Below, in pieces: positions 8,994-19,107 of a DNA stretch of 45,827 nt (position 1 is its first letter; each line of letters opens with the position of its first letter). The stretch is from Phycisphaerae bacterium (GTDB lineage: Bacteria; Planctomycetota; Phycisphaerae; UBA1845; UTPLA1): NCBI GenBank assembly GCA_016935885.1, contig JAFGQA010000473.1, forward strand, positions 1-45,827, read 5' to 3'. The position numbers and the translations under genes are program-made. Below the pieces are notes generated by a model. It saw only the letters and a program-made list of their open reading frames with translations, was not told the DNA's origin and did no database searches.

Positions 8994-10952
8994 TCAGCTC
9001 CCGGCGGCGCGGATCGGGGCTTCGGCTGATGATATGGGGCTGGCCGGCGAAGGTTGCTCCTGTGGACTGAACTCGGGTACGACCTCGCCAAGGCGCCGCT
9101 TAAGCTGCTCGGCGGGCAACGCGTCGGCCGCGGTGACGAGTTCGTCCATCAACTCACAGACACGCGGCCAGTCTTCCTTGCGATTCCGCCAAACGTAGAT
9201 CTTCTTGTGCGTGGTCCGGCCCATGCCCTCACCCTTGACGCTCAACTCCTCGTACAGCTTCTCGCCGGGTCGGACGCCGCTGATCTTGATCTCGATGTCC
9301 TCACCGGGCCGCAAGCCGCTGAGCGTAATCATCTCCCTGGCCAGGTCGATGATCTTGACCGGCTCGCCCATGTCCAACACGAAAATGTCGCCGTCCTCCC
9401 CCATCACGCCCGCCTGCAAGACGAGTTGCGAGGCCTCGGGGATGGTCATGAAGAACCGGGTCATGTTCGGATCCGTCACCGTGACGGGGCCCCCAGTCGC
9501 GATCTGCCTGGCGAATATCGGCACCACGCTGCCGGAGGAGCCGAGGACATTGCCAAAGCGAACTGTCATGTACTTCGTGCTCGAACCTTGCCGAAGCTGC
9601 TGGATATACATCTCGGCAACGCGCTTGGTGCAGCCCATGACACTGGTCGGGTTGACAGCCTTGTCCGTCGAGATCATCACGAACCGGCGAACGTGATGCC
9701 GCTTGGCCGCATCGGCTACGGTCTTCGTGCCCAGGATGTTGTTCTTGATCGCCTCGCCGACGTTGGATTCCATCATCGGGACGTGCTTGTGGGCAGCGGC
9801 ATGAAAGACAACGGCGGGCCGTTCGGTCTCGAAGACGCGGTTCACTCGGTTGGCATCGCAGATGTCGGCGATATAGCAAACGCGCGGGATGTCTGGTGCC
9901 ACGGCGGCCAGTTCGCGGTCGATCTCGAACAGGTTGTTCTCCGCCTGTTCGACGAGCACCAAGCTTGCCGGCCGGTATCGCAGAATCTGGCGGCACATCT
10001 CCGACCCGATCGAACCGCCCGCCCCCGTGACCAGCACGCGCTCGTCGTGGAGGTATTCCTTGATCTTGGCCTCGTCGAGTTCAACCTGCTCGCGCCCCAG
10101 GAGGTCCTTGATCTGCACGTCGCGGATCTGTGAGACCGTGACCCGCCCTTCGATCACCGCCTCCATCGCGGGAATGGTTCGAAACCGGACGTTCAGGCCC
10201 TGTGACTGCTCGACGATCTGGCGGAGTCGTTTCTGCGTAAGACCGGGCATCGCGACCAGGAACTCCTCGACCTCGTGACGCTTGCACATCCTCCGGGCCT
10301 CGTCGGTGTGACCGAGCACAGGAACGCCGTGGATCAAAGAACCGTGCTTGGACGAATCGTCGTCGAGGAAGCCGACCACTCGATAGCGGTCCACCGGCAT
10401 CCGCAGGATCTCACGCAAGAGCGCTTCACCCGTATCCCCCGCGCCAATGATCAGACATCGCGTTTGACCGGAGGACGGCACCGGCCGAATCTCCTCATAA
10501 TACAAACGGACAAGGATGCGAGAGCCGCAGACAACACCGATGGTGGTTCCCCAATCGAGCAGGAAGACGGCCTGCGGGAATTGTGGGCGATCGAACAGCA
10601 GGTCTGGCCTGAGCCAGGTGATGCTAAAGAAAACGGCCACAAAAAGGATCGTGCTGATGTGCGTCGCCTTCACGAGGGACATCAGGTCGCGCATGCCCAC
10701 GTATCGCCAGGAGCCGCGGAACAGCTTCATCCAGGTAAAGACGATCATTTTGATGACAAGGGCGATCGGCAGGAGCGGAAGGAAGAAGGCCTGGACCCAT
10801 TCTCCGAAGTTCTTGAAGTTGTAGTACAAGCCCCAAGCGCAGAAGAATGCCAGGGCGAACAACAGGATGTGTACGAGAAACGAGATCGCCCCTCGGTGGC
10901 GGAGCATCCCCCGCTGTGGCATCGCGCGGGTTGTCTCACGGACGTTTGACAT
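8994..10952 (-). CDS. Nucleotide-sugar 4,6-dehydratase, PglF/WbpM/CapD type
   Basis: A 652-residue membrane-anchored enzyme. Four N-terminal transmembrane helices (about residues 20-130) are followed by a CoA-binding-like Rossmann domain (IIGAGDTGEALLREI) and the extended SDR domain with VTGAGGSIGSEMCRQIL. The catalytic neighbourhood HAAAHKHVPMME and MISTDKAVNPTSVMG carries the S/T-D-K arrangement of inverting UDP-GlcNAc 4,6-dehydratases. The product feeds modified amino sugars into surface polysaccharides or protein glycans. Length matches full-size PglF/WbpM. Other glycan genes are not adjacent, so the pathway it serves is unknown. Confidence 0.92.
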   Translation of the reverse strand: MSNVRETTRAMPQRGMLRHRGAISFLVHILLFALAFFCAWGLYYNFKNFGEWVQAFFLPLLPIALVIKMIVFTWMKLFRGSWRYVGMRDLMSLVKATHISTILFVAVFFSITWLRPDLLFDRPQFPQAVFLLDWGTTIGVVCGSRILVRLYYEEIRPVPSSGQTRCLIIGAGDTGEALLREILRMPVDRYRVVGFLDDDSSKHGSLIHGVPVLGHTDEARRMCKRHEVEEFLVAMPGLTQKRLRQIVEQSQGLNVRFRTIPAMEAVIEGRVTVSQIRDVQIKDLLGREQVELDEAKIKEYLHDERVLVTGAGGSIGSEMCRQILRYRPASLVLVEQAENNLFEIDRELAAVAPDIPRVCYIADICDANRVNRVFETERPAVVFHAAAHKHVPMMESNVGEAIKNNILGTKTVADAAKRHHVRRFVMISTDKAVNPTSVMGCTKRVAEMYIQQLRQGSSTKYMTVRFGNVLGSSGSVVPIFARQIATGGPVTVTDPNMTRFFMTIPEASQLVLQAGVMGEDGDIFVLDMGEPVKIIDLAREMITLSGLRPGEDIEIKISGVRPGEKLYEELSVKGEGMGRTTHKKIYVWRNRKEDWPRVCELMDELVTAADALPAEQLKRRLGEVVPEFSPQEQPSPASPISSAEAPIRAAGS

Positions 10953-11124
10953 CAGAGGTGTCGTGTTCTTCCTATCCCCGACTCCGGCAGGAGTTCCCTA
11001 CTCGATCCCCCGCGCGAAGTAGATTGATGACCGAGACTGCAAGGCCGTTACCTGATCCTCACGACGTTCAACAGGATCGCTGCCATCCAAATGCTCCAAA
11101 CCACGCGACCGGCTCAGCTCTCGA

Positions 11125-12177
11125 TCACTTCTCATGGGGAAGAGCTGGTTGCTCATCCTTCCGCGAAGGAATCGATTGCCCGTCCCTCGCCTCGATCAGC
11201 AGTCTGTGAAACTTCGCGACGTGCGGGGCAGACTCCTCCATCTCAACCTTCTCGGCGATCTCGGCTGCGGCGATGGCAGTCTGGAGATCCCCGTTAAGCC
11301 ATGCGTAGTATGCAAGCAGCATGTTCAGTCGTGGAGCGTCGGGATTCGAGTTCACAAAGAGGTTCAGGGACTCCGTCACGCGCCGGAATCCACGTTCTTG
11401 GGCTTCGACATCCTCCCCTCCAAACAGCTTCTCGATGAATCCCTCGATCTTAAGGTCCTCCAGCGTCTCCGCTCGCTCCAAGGCCCGCAGGAGAGAGACG
11501 ATTGCACGGTGAAAGTCCTGGCCTTTGCACGACACGAACACGTCGGCGATATAGCCCCTCGGCCGGTCACGTTCGATATCTCTGACCATTTCAAAGCAGT
11601 TCCTCGCGTCGACCAGCTCCCCACACCGGAAGTGCGCGAAGCCCAACTCGAAGTTCTCATCTGCCTTGTTCTGCAGGCGCGACGCCAAGTGGTCCTCAAA
11701 TGATACGCCAGGCTCCAGCTTGGGCGCCACGGGAAGCTGAGTTTGGGGTGGAACACGCGGCTCGCCGCGCCAGCCACCAGATTCCTCACGCAGGTAATCA
11801 AGCCGACCAATGCGACGCGATACGCGGCCCCCCATCACAGATCGGCTGCGCAGCAGGTTGCGCGCTTCGATGGCTTTTCGGATGGGGTCTCTCGAAGGCG
11901 GCTGATCCGGCGGCAGGCCATAACGCCCCTCGGGAAACGGAGAGGATCGCCGGAGCCGGTCTTGTCTGGTCGTCAGACCCCGGTAGAGGTATGACTCGAA
12001 CGTGCGGCTGTGCCGTGGCCTCGTCCCTAGGCCCGGCTGCCCGTATTGGCCGCTTTGCCTCAGCGCCTGAGCCGCAGGGCTACGACGGCGCTGGTTCGGA
12101 TACTGACCCTCGGCAGAAGTTGCCGCGGACGACAGGAGGATCGCACAAAGTCCGAGAAGAGTCATCGACAACCGCAT
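11125..12177 (-). CDS. Secreted TPR-like protein of unknown function
   Basis: About 350 residues. The start at 12177 (MRLSMTLLG) is preferred over 12189 because a GGAG motif lies 6 nt upstream and overlaps the earlier ATG. A signal peptide is evident (about residues 1-22, LLGLCAILLSSAATSAEG). A basic, Gln/Arg/Pro-rich low-complexity region follows (about 23-145), then a helical region with TPR-like pairs: ENFELGFAHFRCGELVDARN and LLAYYAWLNGDLQTAIAAAE. Likely periplasmic and interaction-mediating. Divergent to the histidine kinase gene. No specific family recognised. Confidence 0.75.
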   Translation of the reverse strand: MRLSMTLLGLCAILLSSAATSAEGQYPNQRRRSPAAQALRQSGQYGQPGLGTRPRHSRTFESYLYRGLTTRQDRLRRSSPFPEGRYGLPPDQPPSRDPIRKAIEARNLLRSRSVMGGRVSRRIGRLDYLREESGGWRGEPRVPPQTQLPVAPKLEPGVSFEDHLASRLQNKADENFELGFAHFRCGELVDARNCFEMVRDIERDRPRGYIADVFVSCKGQDFHRAIVSLLRALERAETLEDLKIEGFIEKLFGGEDVEAQERGFRRVTESLNLFVNSNPDAPRLNMLLAYYAWLNGDLQTAIAAAEIAEKVEMEESAPHVAKFHRLLIEARDGQSIPSRKDEQPALPHEK

Positions 12178-12363
12178 GTGTCGCTCCATAAGTCAAACTG
12201 CCCAAGTATGTAAGAATATCGGCTCACCTGCGCCGGATCAACACCGTCATTCTCCCACGAGCGTCGTCCGTGGCAGGAGGCCGCGCGCCGTCTTCTCGGC
12301 ACCGTGACGGACACACGTCCGCCCATACATGATATGATAGGCCGCACTCGGAGTCTGCCGCAG

Positions 12364-13950
12364 ATGTCCCGGATATCACTGTTCTCAGTCTCCCTCGCGG
12401 CCAAATGCCGACTCCTGTTCGGCCTTGCGGTGCTGCTGATCATTGCCGCGGCGCTGTTCGTCCCGTGGTTGCGGATGCGCGACCTTGTCCACGAGGCGAA
12501 CATCCAAACGGCTCGCCTGATCGGGCGGCTGGCCATGGCGCGAAGCGATCTCAGCGGCGGCAACTGGGAACTCGAACAGCAGGCCCTGGACAATTGGTGG
12601 CCCGCCGGCGCCACCCAGCACGGGCTGCGGAGTCCTGTTCCGGAGTTGATCGCCTTATCGGACCCATCCAACCCCCGACCGCCGCCGTACGTCGACCAAT
12701 ACCTCAAACAGGCCATCCTCATCCTGGCACAGGAACCCGGCAGGGCCGAAGCGCCACCTTATGTCGAGACAATGGAAGGCAACCTCGTGTATCGAATCGT
12801 ATTGCCGGTCAGGTCGTTCGGCGGCAAACATCCCCAGGGAACACTGCTCGGCGTCGTTTCCGTGCAGAACCCCGTGCCCCACGCGAGGGCGGACCTGCTG
12901 ATCAATCTGGGACTGAGCCTCATGGCCGGCGCCCTGGCCGGAATACTCGCCGTCCTTGTCTTCTATCTGATCACGCACAGGTTCATCTTGTTCCCCGTGC
13001 GCGAGTTGACGCGCGTGGCGGAGAGCGTCTCCCAGGGCGAGCACAGCGTTCGCAGCCAAATCGCCACCGGCGACGAGTACGAAGAGCTGGCACGGGCTTT
13101 CAACGCCATGCTGTCACACCTCCAGTCAACCGAAAACGAGCTCCGAACCATCAACAAGAGTCTCGACACACGGCTAAGCGAGCTGGCCGAGCGCAACGTT
13201 GCCTTATTTGAGGCAAACAAGATTAAGAGCCAGTTCCTGGCGAACGTCAGCCACGAGCTGCGGACACCGCTGACGTCCATCATCGGATTCGCGGAACTCC
13301 TCCGCGAGGCAGCGAGCACCGAAGGCGGGCGGACCCTCCGATTCTCCGAGAACATCGTTTCCAGTGGACGCATGCTCCTGGGCATCATTAACGACCTCCT
13401 GGATTTGGCGAAGATCGAGGCAGGAAAGTTGGAGCTGCGTCTGGTGACCGTCGACATGGCTGAGATGGCAAGCAACCTGATTGACTTCATGCGGCCCCTC
13501 GCCGAGAAGAAGAGCCTACAGCTCGTCGCCCGCGTCCCGTCGAATCTGCCCAGGATTGTCTCCGACTCGGGAAGGATCCAGCAGATCCTCTACAACCTGC
13601 TGTCCAACGCCGTGAAATTCACGCCGGACGGGGGACTCGTCGAATTGAAACTGGACAAGACGCAGGAAGGCGGAATCCGTATCGCCGTTCGCGATACGGG
13701 CATCGGTATTCCCGACGATCAGTTGTCGAGGGTATTCGAGAAATTCCGACAGTTGGATGAGTCCATTACCCGCGAGCACAGCGGCACCGGGCTTGGCCTG
13801 GCGATTGGCAAGGAACTTGTCGCTCTCTTGGGCGGGAGCATCCAGGCGGAGAGCGAGCCCGGCAAAGGTTCCGTGTTCACTGTCATCCTCCCGCCGTCCG
13901 CACCCGCCCAAGAGGACGCGGCCGCCATGCACGCCGTGGACCTGACGTGA
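12364..13950 (+). CDS. Membrane sensor histidine kinase (HAMP-HisKA-HATPase)
   Basis: About 528 residues from the ATG at 12364; a GTG at 12304 is an alternative. It has a transmembrane helix near residues 15-35, an extracytoplasmic sensor of about 140 residues, a second helix near 180-205, then a HAMP domain and a coiled-coil linker. The H-box SQFLANVSHELRTPLTSIIG has the phosphoacceptor His at about residue 297. The ATP-binding boxes follow: NLLSNAVKFTPDGG (N), DTGIGIPDDQ (G1), FEKFRQ (F) and GTGLGLAI (G2). All catalytic residues are present. No response regulator is adjacent, so its partner is unknown. It overlaps the SGNH hydrolase gene by 1 nt (TGATG). Confidence 0.93.
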   Translation: MSRISLFSVSLAAKCRLLFGLAVLLIIAAALFVPWLRMRDLVHEANIQTARLIGRLAMARSDLSGGNWELEQQALDNWWPAGATQHGLRSPVPELIALSDPSNPRPPPYVDQYLKQAILILAQEPGRAEAPPYVETMEGNLVYRIVLPVRSFGGKHPQGTLLGVVSVQNPVPHARADLLINLGLSLMAGALAGILAVLVFYLITHRFILFPVRELTRVAESVSQGEHSVRSQIATGDEYEELARAFNAMLSHLQSTENELRTINKSLDTRLSELAERNVALFEANKIKSQFLANVSHELRTPLTSIIGFAELLREAASTEGGRTLRFSENIVSSGRMLLGIINDLLDLAKIEAGKLELRLVTVDMAEMASNLIDFMRPLAEKKSLQLVARVPSNLPRIVSDSGRIQQILYNLLSNAVKFTPDGGLVELKLDKTQEGGIRIAVRDTGIGIPDDQLSRVFEKFRQLDESITREHSGTGLGLAIGKELVALLGGSIQAESEPGKGSVFTVILPPSAPAQEDAAAMHAVDLT

Positions 13951-15128
13951 TGGGCCACACCGATTCGAGACCACACGAGGGACCCGCTCCCCGCGTGCCG
14001 AAGTATACACCGATGAGTGGCGAGGAAGGCCAAACACGATCTGCCGCCGAAGCGTTCGTCCGTGAGCCAGGCCGCCACCGGTCCGTGCCACCCTCCCGCC
14101 GAGGGAAGCAACTGGCACTGTGCTTGGCGAGCATCCTCGCGGCTGTGCTGCTCGCCGAGGCCATGGTTCGTGTCCTTGGGTTGGGCCCAGTAGTGTACGC
14201 CCCTCGGCGATTCGAGCCGGACGGCGGTGTTCCCTTTACCACACTGGCTGGCCGGATACTCGTCTATCAACCGAATACGACCTTCGCGTCTGTCTACGAC
14301 CCGGCGGGTGACCACCGCGGGTATCTCGGCCGCGACGGACGCATCGAGTACCACATCAACCGGTTTGGACTCCGCGGGCCCGACATTTCCTCAACGAAAG
14401 AACCTGGCACATTCTGCGTCCTCTGCCTTGGAGACTCGTTCACCTTTGGCGAGGGTGTGCGTTATTCGGACACCTATCCGGCACGCCTACAACGTCTGTT
14501 GGCCGACACTGGCAAGCACCAGCGCGTCGAGGTCATCAACGCCGGCGTCCAGGCATACGGTACCAGAGAGGCGGTGGCCTTCTATATTCTGCAGGGTTAC
14601 CAATTTCAGCCCGACGTTCTTGTGCTCGCCTTCGTCCTGAACGACGTCACGGACTTCGCTGAGACGATCCGGCAGAACGAGGCGCTCACACGTGACACGC
14701 CATTGTCCATGCCGGCCCGGGTGTCGAAACTGTGGGAGATCCTCGAACGCGATTACCGGGCTGGGCGGCTGGAACAGGAGTTCCTTCACACAACGCGCCG
14801 AAGCTTCCAATCCGAACGGTGGGACGAGTGCAAGGGCCTGCTGAAGGACATGGAGCGCCTATCCCAGGAGCGACACTTCCGGTTCGTGGTCGTGTTGTTC
14901 CCGGTGCTTCTCGGGCTGGACGGAGCGTATCCCTTCGAGGATCTCCACATTCTCATTGCCCGTGCCTGTCACGATGCCGGTTGCGAGTTTGTCGACCTGC
15001 TGGACGTCTACCGGGGCCGCCAGCCCGAATCGCTTTGGGTCCATCCGACCGATCAGCACCCGAACGAGATAGCGCACGACCTCGCCGCCGAGCGCATCGC
15101 GAAGTACCTCGCCTCTCCGTCCCAATGA
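13950..15128 (+). CDS. Membrane-anchored SGNH/GDSL hydrolase
   Basis: A protein of about 392 residues with a long basic N-terminal region, a transmembrane anchor (about residues 55-75, ALCLASILAAVLLAEAMVRV) and an extracytoplasmic SGNH fold. The nucleophile block is CLGDSFTFGEG, the second block NAGVQAYGT, the third FVLND, and the catalytic Asp/His pair is in DQHPNEIAHDL. Family members are esterases or O-acetyl-transfer/removal enzymes acting on cell-surface polymers. Translationally coupled to the histidine kinase by overlapping stop and start. A GTG at 13947 is an alternative start. Confidence 0.87.
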   Translation: MGHTDSRPHEGPAPRVPKYTPMSGEEGQTRSAAEAFVREPGRHRSVPPSRRGKQLALCLASILAAVLLAEAMVRVLGLGPVVYAPRRFEPDGGVPFTTLAGRILVYQPNTTFASVYDPAGDHRGYLGRDGRIEYHINRFGLRGPDISSTKEPGTFCVLCLGDSFTFGEGVRYSDTYPARLQRLLADTGKHQRVEVINAGVQAYGTREAVAFYILQGYQFQPDVLVLAFVLNDVTDFAETIRQNEALTRDTPLSMPARVSKLWEILERDYRAGRLEQEFLHTTRRSFQSERWDECKGLLKDMERLSQERHFRFVVVLFPVLLGLDGAYPFEDLHILIARACHDAGCEFVDLLDVYRGRQPESLWVHPTDQHPNEIAHDLAAERIAKYLASPSQ

Positions 15129-15595
15129 GCCACGCACGCCAGCCAACGCGGCCTTGGCCTGAGTGGTTGAGAATGTCGGTCCGCACGGCCTCCACTATGA
15201 CGCGCGTCTCCCATCGCCGCCGGGGGCCGGTCTACACTTCCAACACTTCCGAATCAGATGCAGCATAGTGACAAGGCGGTGACACCATTCCCGTTCCGGC
15301 AAAGCTCCCCCACCTCGTGGTTGCCGACATCGGGCTTCTTGCGCAGATCATGCGCAGAGCTTCTCAAAGGCCCGATACCTTCGCGTTGAACAGCACCGCC
15401 CGATCACATCAAACGAGGAAGTGTCGGTGTCCTCTAATATCAATTATAGCAGTACTGCCCCATGAAAGGCCACCATTTATCGGTCGGTCGTTCGGCAGAG
15501 CAGATTCTTGGATGACAGTACTCAAACCGTCGTCCTGTCTGGCCAATTGTGGATGTATAATTGAATGACTCTGTCGAGTCGAAAGGAGCTCGACC
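15129..15595. other. Gene-free stretch
   Basis: No gene, repeat of the main families or RNA hairpin with terminator was recognised in this 467-bp stretch. It becomes more AT-rich after about 15430, where the promoter of the next gene is likely. Confidence 0.5.
15556..15561 (+). promoter_or_regulatory. Probable -10 element for the UVR-motif gene
   Basis: A perfect TATAAT at 15556-15561 in an AT-richer patch, 40 bp ahead of the ATG at 15596. No good -35 hexamer is seen at the right distance. A strong ribosome-binding site, GAAAGGAG, follows at 15581-15588. Confidence 0.45.
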
Positions 15596-16387
15596 ATGGC
15601 CTCCATGGATTTGCGACGGATACTGGCTGGATGGGACTACGAGCCGAGCCAAATCACCGTACGGAAGATCGCCGGCGATGATGGAACGGTCAAGATCCAG
15701 ATGCGCGTCGACCTTGGCGTTTTGCAGATGGAGATGACCGGTCGCCCCGACGGTAGCAGGCCCCACGACTGCGAGTCGCTGCTTGCCTACCACGAAGGCC
15801 GCCTGGCAAAGCACGTTGAGAAGAACGGCACCGCGTTGGGCTTTGAATTGTCGCTGGACGAGTGCGCCGCCCTTCGCGAGGAGGCCGTGCAATACTATCA
15901 TCGCTACCTGGCCGAGTTCGTGATCGAGGACTTCGAAAGCGTCGAACGCGACTCGACCCGGAACATCCGTGTGCTCGACATCTGTCGGCAGCACGCCCAC
16001 GAAGAAGCCGACCGCGTCGTCCTCGAGCAGCACCGTCCCTACCTGTTGATGATGAACACACGGGCAAAGGCCCACATCGCCATCCGCCGGGGTTCCTTGA
16101 AGACGGCACTTGCCCGTGTCAAGACCGGCCTGAAGCTGATTCACGAATTCATGGTCGAGGTGGGCCAGCAAGAGGCGTTTGAAGAGTCAACCGAGGTGAA
16201 TATACTGCAATCGCTGGCTCGTGAGATCACCGCCAGGCTGCCCAAGGATCCGATGGAGCAACTCGATATGGAGTTGCAGCGGGCCATCGAGGAAGAGCGG
16301 TACGAAGACGCGGCGGTCTTGCGCGACCGAATCGCCACCATGCAGGGACAGCGCAGCCCCACGGCCGCCAGGAAACGAAGACGCTAA
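15596..16387 (+). CDS. UVR-motif (UvrB/UvrC domain) protein
   Basis: A 263-residue cytoplasmic protein. The last 40 residues contain a UVR motif, MEQLDMELQRAIEEERYEDA followed by AVLRDRI, of the kind that mediates UvrB-UvrC contact and also occurs in McsA and Clp proteins. The first 200 residues are a helical, acidic domain not matched to a known catalytic family; planctomycetes encode many such stand-alone proteins. The start is fixed by GAAAGGAG eight bases upstream. It ends in a basic Arg-rich tail. A role in protein-protein contact or stress response is possible but not shown. Confidence 0.8.
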   Translation: MASMDLRRILAGWDYEPSQITVRKIAGDDGTVKIQMRVDLGVLQMEMTGRPDGSRPHDCESLLAYHEGRLAKHVEKNGTALGFELSLDECAALREEAVQYYHRYLAEFVIEDFESVERDSTRNIRVLDICRQHAHEEADRVVLEQHRPYLLMMNTRAKAHIAIRRGSLKTALARVKTGLKLIHEFMVEVGQQEAFEESTEVNILQSLAREITARLPKDPMEQLDMELQRAIEEERYEDAAVLRDRIATMQGQRSPTAARKRRR

Positions 16388-16389
16388 CA

Positions 16390-16545
16390 GCCCGTGGCAA
16401 AACTGTGGCACCGGCGTCTCGCCGGTGGTTTTCACAGTCAGGAACGGCGTTTCCGAACCGCTGTTTTCCCTTTCGCCACTGGCTGCTAAGGCACTTCTCG
16501 GTTGGATGCACCTGTGGCACCGCCGTCTCGGCAGTTCTGAAACAG
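16390..16545. repeat. Family A palindromic element (long copy)
   Basis: Starts with a palindrome GGCACCGGCGTCTCGCCGGT, runs through about 80 bp of spacer and ends with CGGTTGGATGCACCTGTGG plus CACCGCCGTCTCGGC. The same arm order, inverted, occurs at 1-93 and 20873-20995, so this is a composite mobile-like repeat with conserved ends. It fills most of the gap before the MazG gene. Confidence 0.8.
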
Positions 16546-16714
16546 CCGCTAAGCCAGCCGTCCATTCCGACGGTTGCATCAAGTCTGGTACAGCGCAACA
16601 ATGCCTGCCAGTCCCCGGGGGCACGTAGGACGGTACCCCAGGATGTCTACCCGGGGCCCAGGACCATATTCGGACACACTGCCGCGCGGGGGAGACGCAC
16701 GTGGGAGCCCATCC

Positions 16715-17065
16715 ATGCCCGACCGGACAACAACCGTAGCAGAGCTTCGTGAGGCGGTCCAACGCTTCGTGGACGAGCGCGATTGGCGCCAATTCCACAG
16801 TCCCAAGAACCTGTCGATGGCCATTGCCATCGAGGCCGCCGAATTAATGGAACACTTCCAATGGGTCGGCACGCGGGAATCAGGTGAGGTGCGCGATTCG
16901 CCCCAGGATATGCGGCTCGTCCGCGAGGAACTCGCCGACATCCTCTGCTTCGCCCTGTCATTCGCCAACGCCCTGGAGATTGACGTCGCCACGGCCGTCC
17001 AGGACAAGCTCGCTAAGAACGCCCAGAAATACCCCGCGGACCGCTTCCGCGGCCGGTTCCGCTGA
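16715..17065 (+). CDS. MazG-like nucleotide pyrophosphohydrolase
   Basis: 116 residues from the ATG at 16715. It matches the small all-alpha NTP-PPase (RS21-C6/iMazG) type: IEAAELMEHFQW supplies the first ExxE metal-binding pair and EELADILCFALSF the second ExxD pair. Family members hydrolyse non-canonical or excess dNTPs to monophosphates and pyrophosphate. An upstream extension of the frame runs through repeat-derived DNA and is not used. It stands alone between a repeat and the convergent antiporter gene. Confidence 0.9.
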   Translation: MPDRTTTVAELREAVQRFVDERDWRQFHSPKNLSMAIAIEAAELMEHFQWVGTRESGEVRDSPQDMRLVREELADILCFALSFANALEIDVATAVQDKLAKNAQKYPADRFRGRFR

Positions 17066-17130
17066 GGACGCCGAGACGCGATGTATCAACAGCCGCGACG
17101 CTTCACTCGATTGCCCGGCGGGATGTCTCG

Positions 17131-18951
17131 CTATGAGCGGCTGCGAGATAGGTGCAAAGCACGGAGCAGGTCGCGCTGCTCGATGATCCCGATCACGCCG
17201 CGCGAGCCCGGGCCCTCCACGACCGGCAGCGAGCTGGCGTCTCCATCCTGGAACACCTTGAAGACCTCCTCCACAGGCATGTCGGCCGGCACGGTCTGGG
17301 GGTTCGGATTGGCCAGATCGAGGGCCGTCATCAGCCGCGACAGAAACGGATTATAGATGATCTCCCGAATGTCGCTGTAGTTGATCACACCGGCCAGTCC
17401 GTTATTCTCGTCCACGACGGGAAAGTGATTAAACCTGGACCGCTCGACGAAGTGCAGGACCTCGTCCAGATCCGCCGTCGCGGGGATGCACTTGACGTTG
17501 GCTCGCATGATGTGCCGGGCCTTCAGCGGCCGATCGCCCGCGCGTCGTGCCGTTCGGCCAAGCCCCAAGGTACGGAGCAAGGCGGCGAACGTCAGTGCTG
17601 CGGTAGAGACGCCGCCCGCGGACGTCGAGCTGGCCCTGCGAAGCAGTGTCACCGCCTTGACCTCACCGGCCCGCACCGCCACCCACTTCGTCAGCAGCGG
17701 CCCGCAGATCTCGAAGATGACCACGGAACCCAGAATCACCGTCACGAATCGACCAGCCCAGGGGTCCTGCCAGTACGCGCGCACAAAGTCGGCCAGCCCG
17801 ATGACCACCGCCGCCTGACACAGCAGGGCGGCGCCAAGATGGGGCCGCACGTCGGCGGACGCGCCGCACCATCGCATGCCCAGATAGGCGCCGAGCACCT
17901 TGCCGGCCGATCGACACACTACATAGACACCTCCGATCCAACTCAGCTCCAATAAGTTGGCCACGTGCAACTGGTAGCCCGCGATCACAAAGAAGCCGAC
18001 CAGAATCGGCTGGGCTGCGGCCCGCAAGGATTCCTCCAGGCGGTCAGGATCGATGGCGATGTTCGCAAACGTGGCCCCCATGCAAAGCGCGGTGAGCAGG
18101 AAGTTGTAGGCCAGGTCGTGATGCCTTAGCAGCCAACCCTCCCCGGCGCCGGTGACGACCAGCGTGGCGACCAGGATGAGGAGCGTCTCGCCAAGCTGGA
18201 GCTTCGCGTGGACGACGCTGAGGATGAAGCCCAACACCACGCCGAGGGCGACGCTGCCGAGCGTGGTGGTCGCCAGATCGAGCCAGACGCCGCCGCGCGA
18301 CAGCGCGACCTGCCCGAGCACACCGGCCGCGGCGAGCAACAAGAAACACGCGTGGAAGGTGATGATACAGACGACATTGTTTACGCCCGTAATGCTCAAG
18401 ATGGTGTCCGTGGCCGGGCCCTTGGCGTCGTACTCGCGGAGGACAAAGAGGGTCGCTGCCGGCGCCGTCGCCACGGAGGCAAAGGCCAGGAGCAGCGCGA
18501 ATGCCAAGACGCTTGTGGTCGCGGCACCGTCGCCGACGATCAGGCCGGCCGCCGTCGATCCCGCAAAAACGAGCACGAAGGTCAGGCCGCTTTCTCCCGC
18601 GGCGATCTTCAACACCTTCTTGCCGACCGCCTTGAGGTGCCGCGTCTCGAAGACCCCGCCGATCGAGAATAGAATGATCCCCAATCCCAGATCCTTGACC
18701 GCCTTCAACGGCGCCGCGGCCGCCTCGAGTCCCCGCTCGCCGGCGCTGTCCGGCTCGACCTCCAGAAGCCAGTGCAGCAGCAGCTTCAGGAAGGCGCCCG
18801 CCAACAGGTATCCGACGACGCGGGGAACGCGGAGGGCATGCGCCACGTAGCCGCCACCAATCGCGGCCGCGAGCATCAGCCCGAACAACAGGCCGGAACT
18901 CGGCATCAAGTCGGGCAAAGATTCGGTTTGCGCCAGCAGGACACAGGGCAT
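17131..18951 (-). CDS. CPA2-type cation:proton antiporter with CBS domains
   Basis: About 606 residues from the ATG at 18951, which has GGAGG five bases upstream; the ATG at 18963 is less well placed. About 12-13 transmembrane helices (residues 15-425) form a Na+/H+ exchanger domain with the N-terminal signature RVPRVVGYLLAGAFL. The tail holds two CBS modules (about residues 470-605, IMRANVKCIPATADLDEVL and MPVEEVFKVFQDGDASSLPV). KefB-like ion specificity cannot be told by eye. CBS domains in place of the usual TrkA-N domain suggest nucleotide-dependent control. Confidence 0.87.
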   Translation of the reverse strand: MPCVLLAQTESLPDLMPSSGLLFGLMLAAAIGGGYVAHALRVPRVVGYLLAGAFLKLLLHWLLEVEPDSAGERGLEAAAAPLKAVKDLGLGIILFSIGGVFETRHLKAVGKKVLKIAAGESGLTFVLVFAGSTAAGLIVGDGAATTSVLAFALLLAFASVATAPAATLFVLREYDAKGPATDTILSITGVNNVVCIITFHACFLLLAAAGVLGQVALSRGGVWLDLATTTLGSVALGVVLGFILSVVHAKLQLGETLLILVATLVVTGAGEGWLLRHHDLAYNFLLTALCMGATFANIAIDPDRLEESLRAAAQPILVGFFVIAGYQLHVANLLELSWIGGVYVVCRSAGKVLGAYLGMRWCGASADVRPHLGAALLCQAAVVIGLADFVRAYWQDPWAGRFVTVILGSVVIFEICGPLLTKWVAVRAGEVKAVTLLRRASSTSAGGVSTAALTFAALLRTLGLGRTARRAGDRPLKARHIMRANVKCIPATADLDEVLHFVERSRFNHFPVVDENNGLAGVINYSDIREIIYNPFLSRLMTALDLANPNPQTVPADMPVEEVFKVFQDGDASSLPVVEGPGSRGVIGIIEQRDLLRALHLSRSRS

Positions 18952-19059
18952 GCGAGCCTCCACCGATCGGGACTGGCTGGCATTCTACTGAGATTGCTGG
19001 CGTTCCGCGCCCGTACTCTGTCGCAGATCAACTGATAGGTTCGGCGTTGGATGCTATAG

Positions 19060-19107
19060 GCAGCTTGCCTGCCCGTGCTCACTGGCGGACAAGCCGCCAG
19101 TGGCACC
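19060..19107. repeat. Family C palindrome
   Basis: CACTGGCGGACAAGCCGCCA followed by GTGGCACC, an inverted repeat closely matching (reverse complement) the copies at 3842, 22681 and 45765. It lies between two minus-strand genes. Confidence 0.75.
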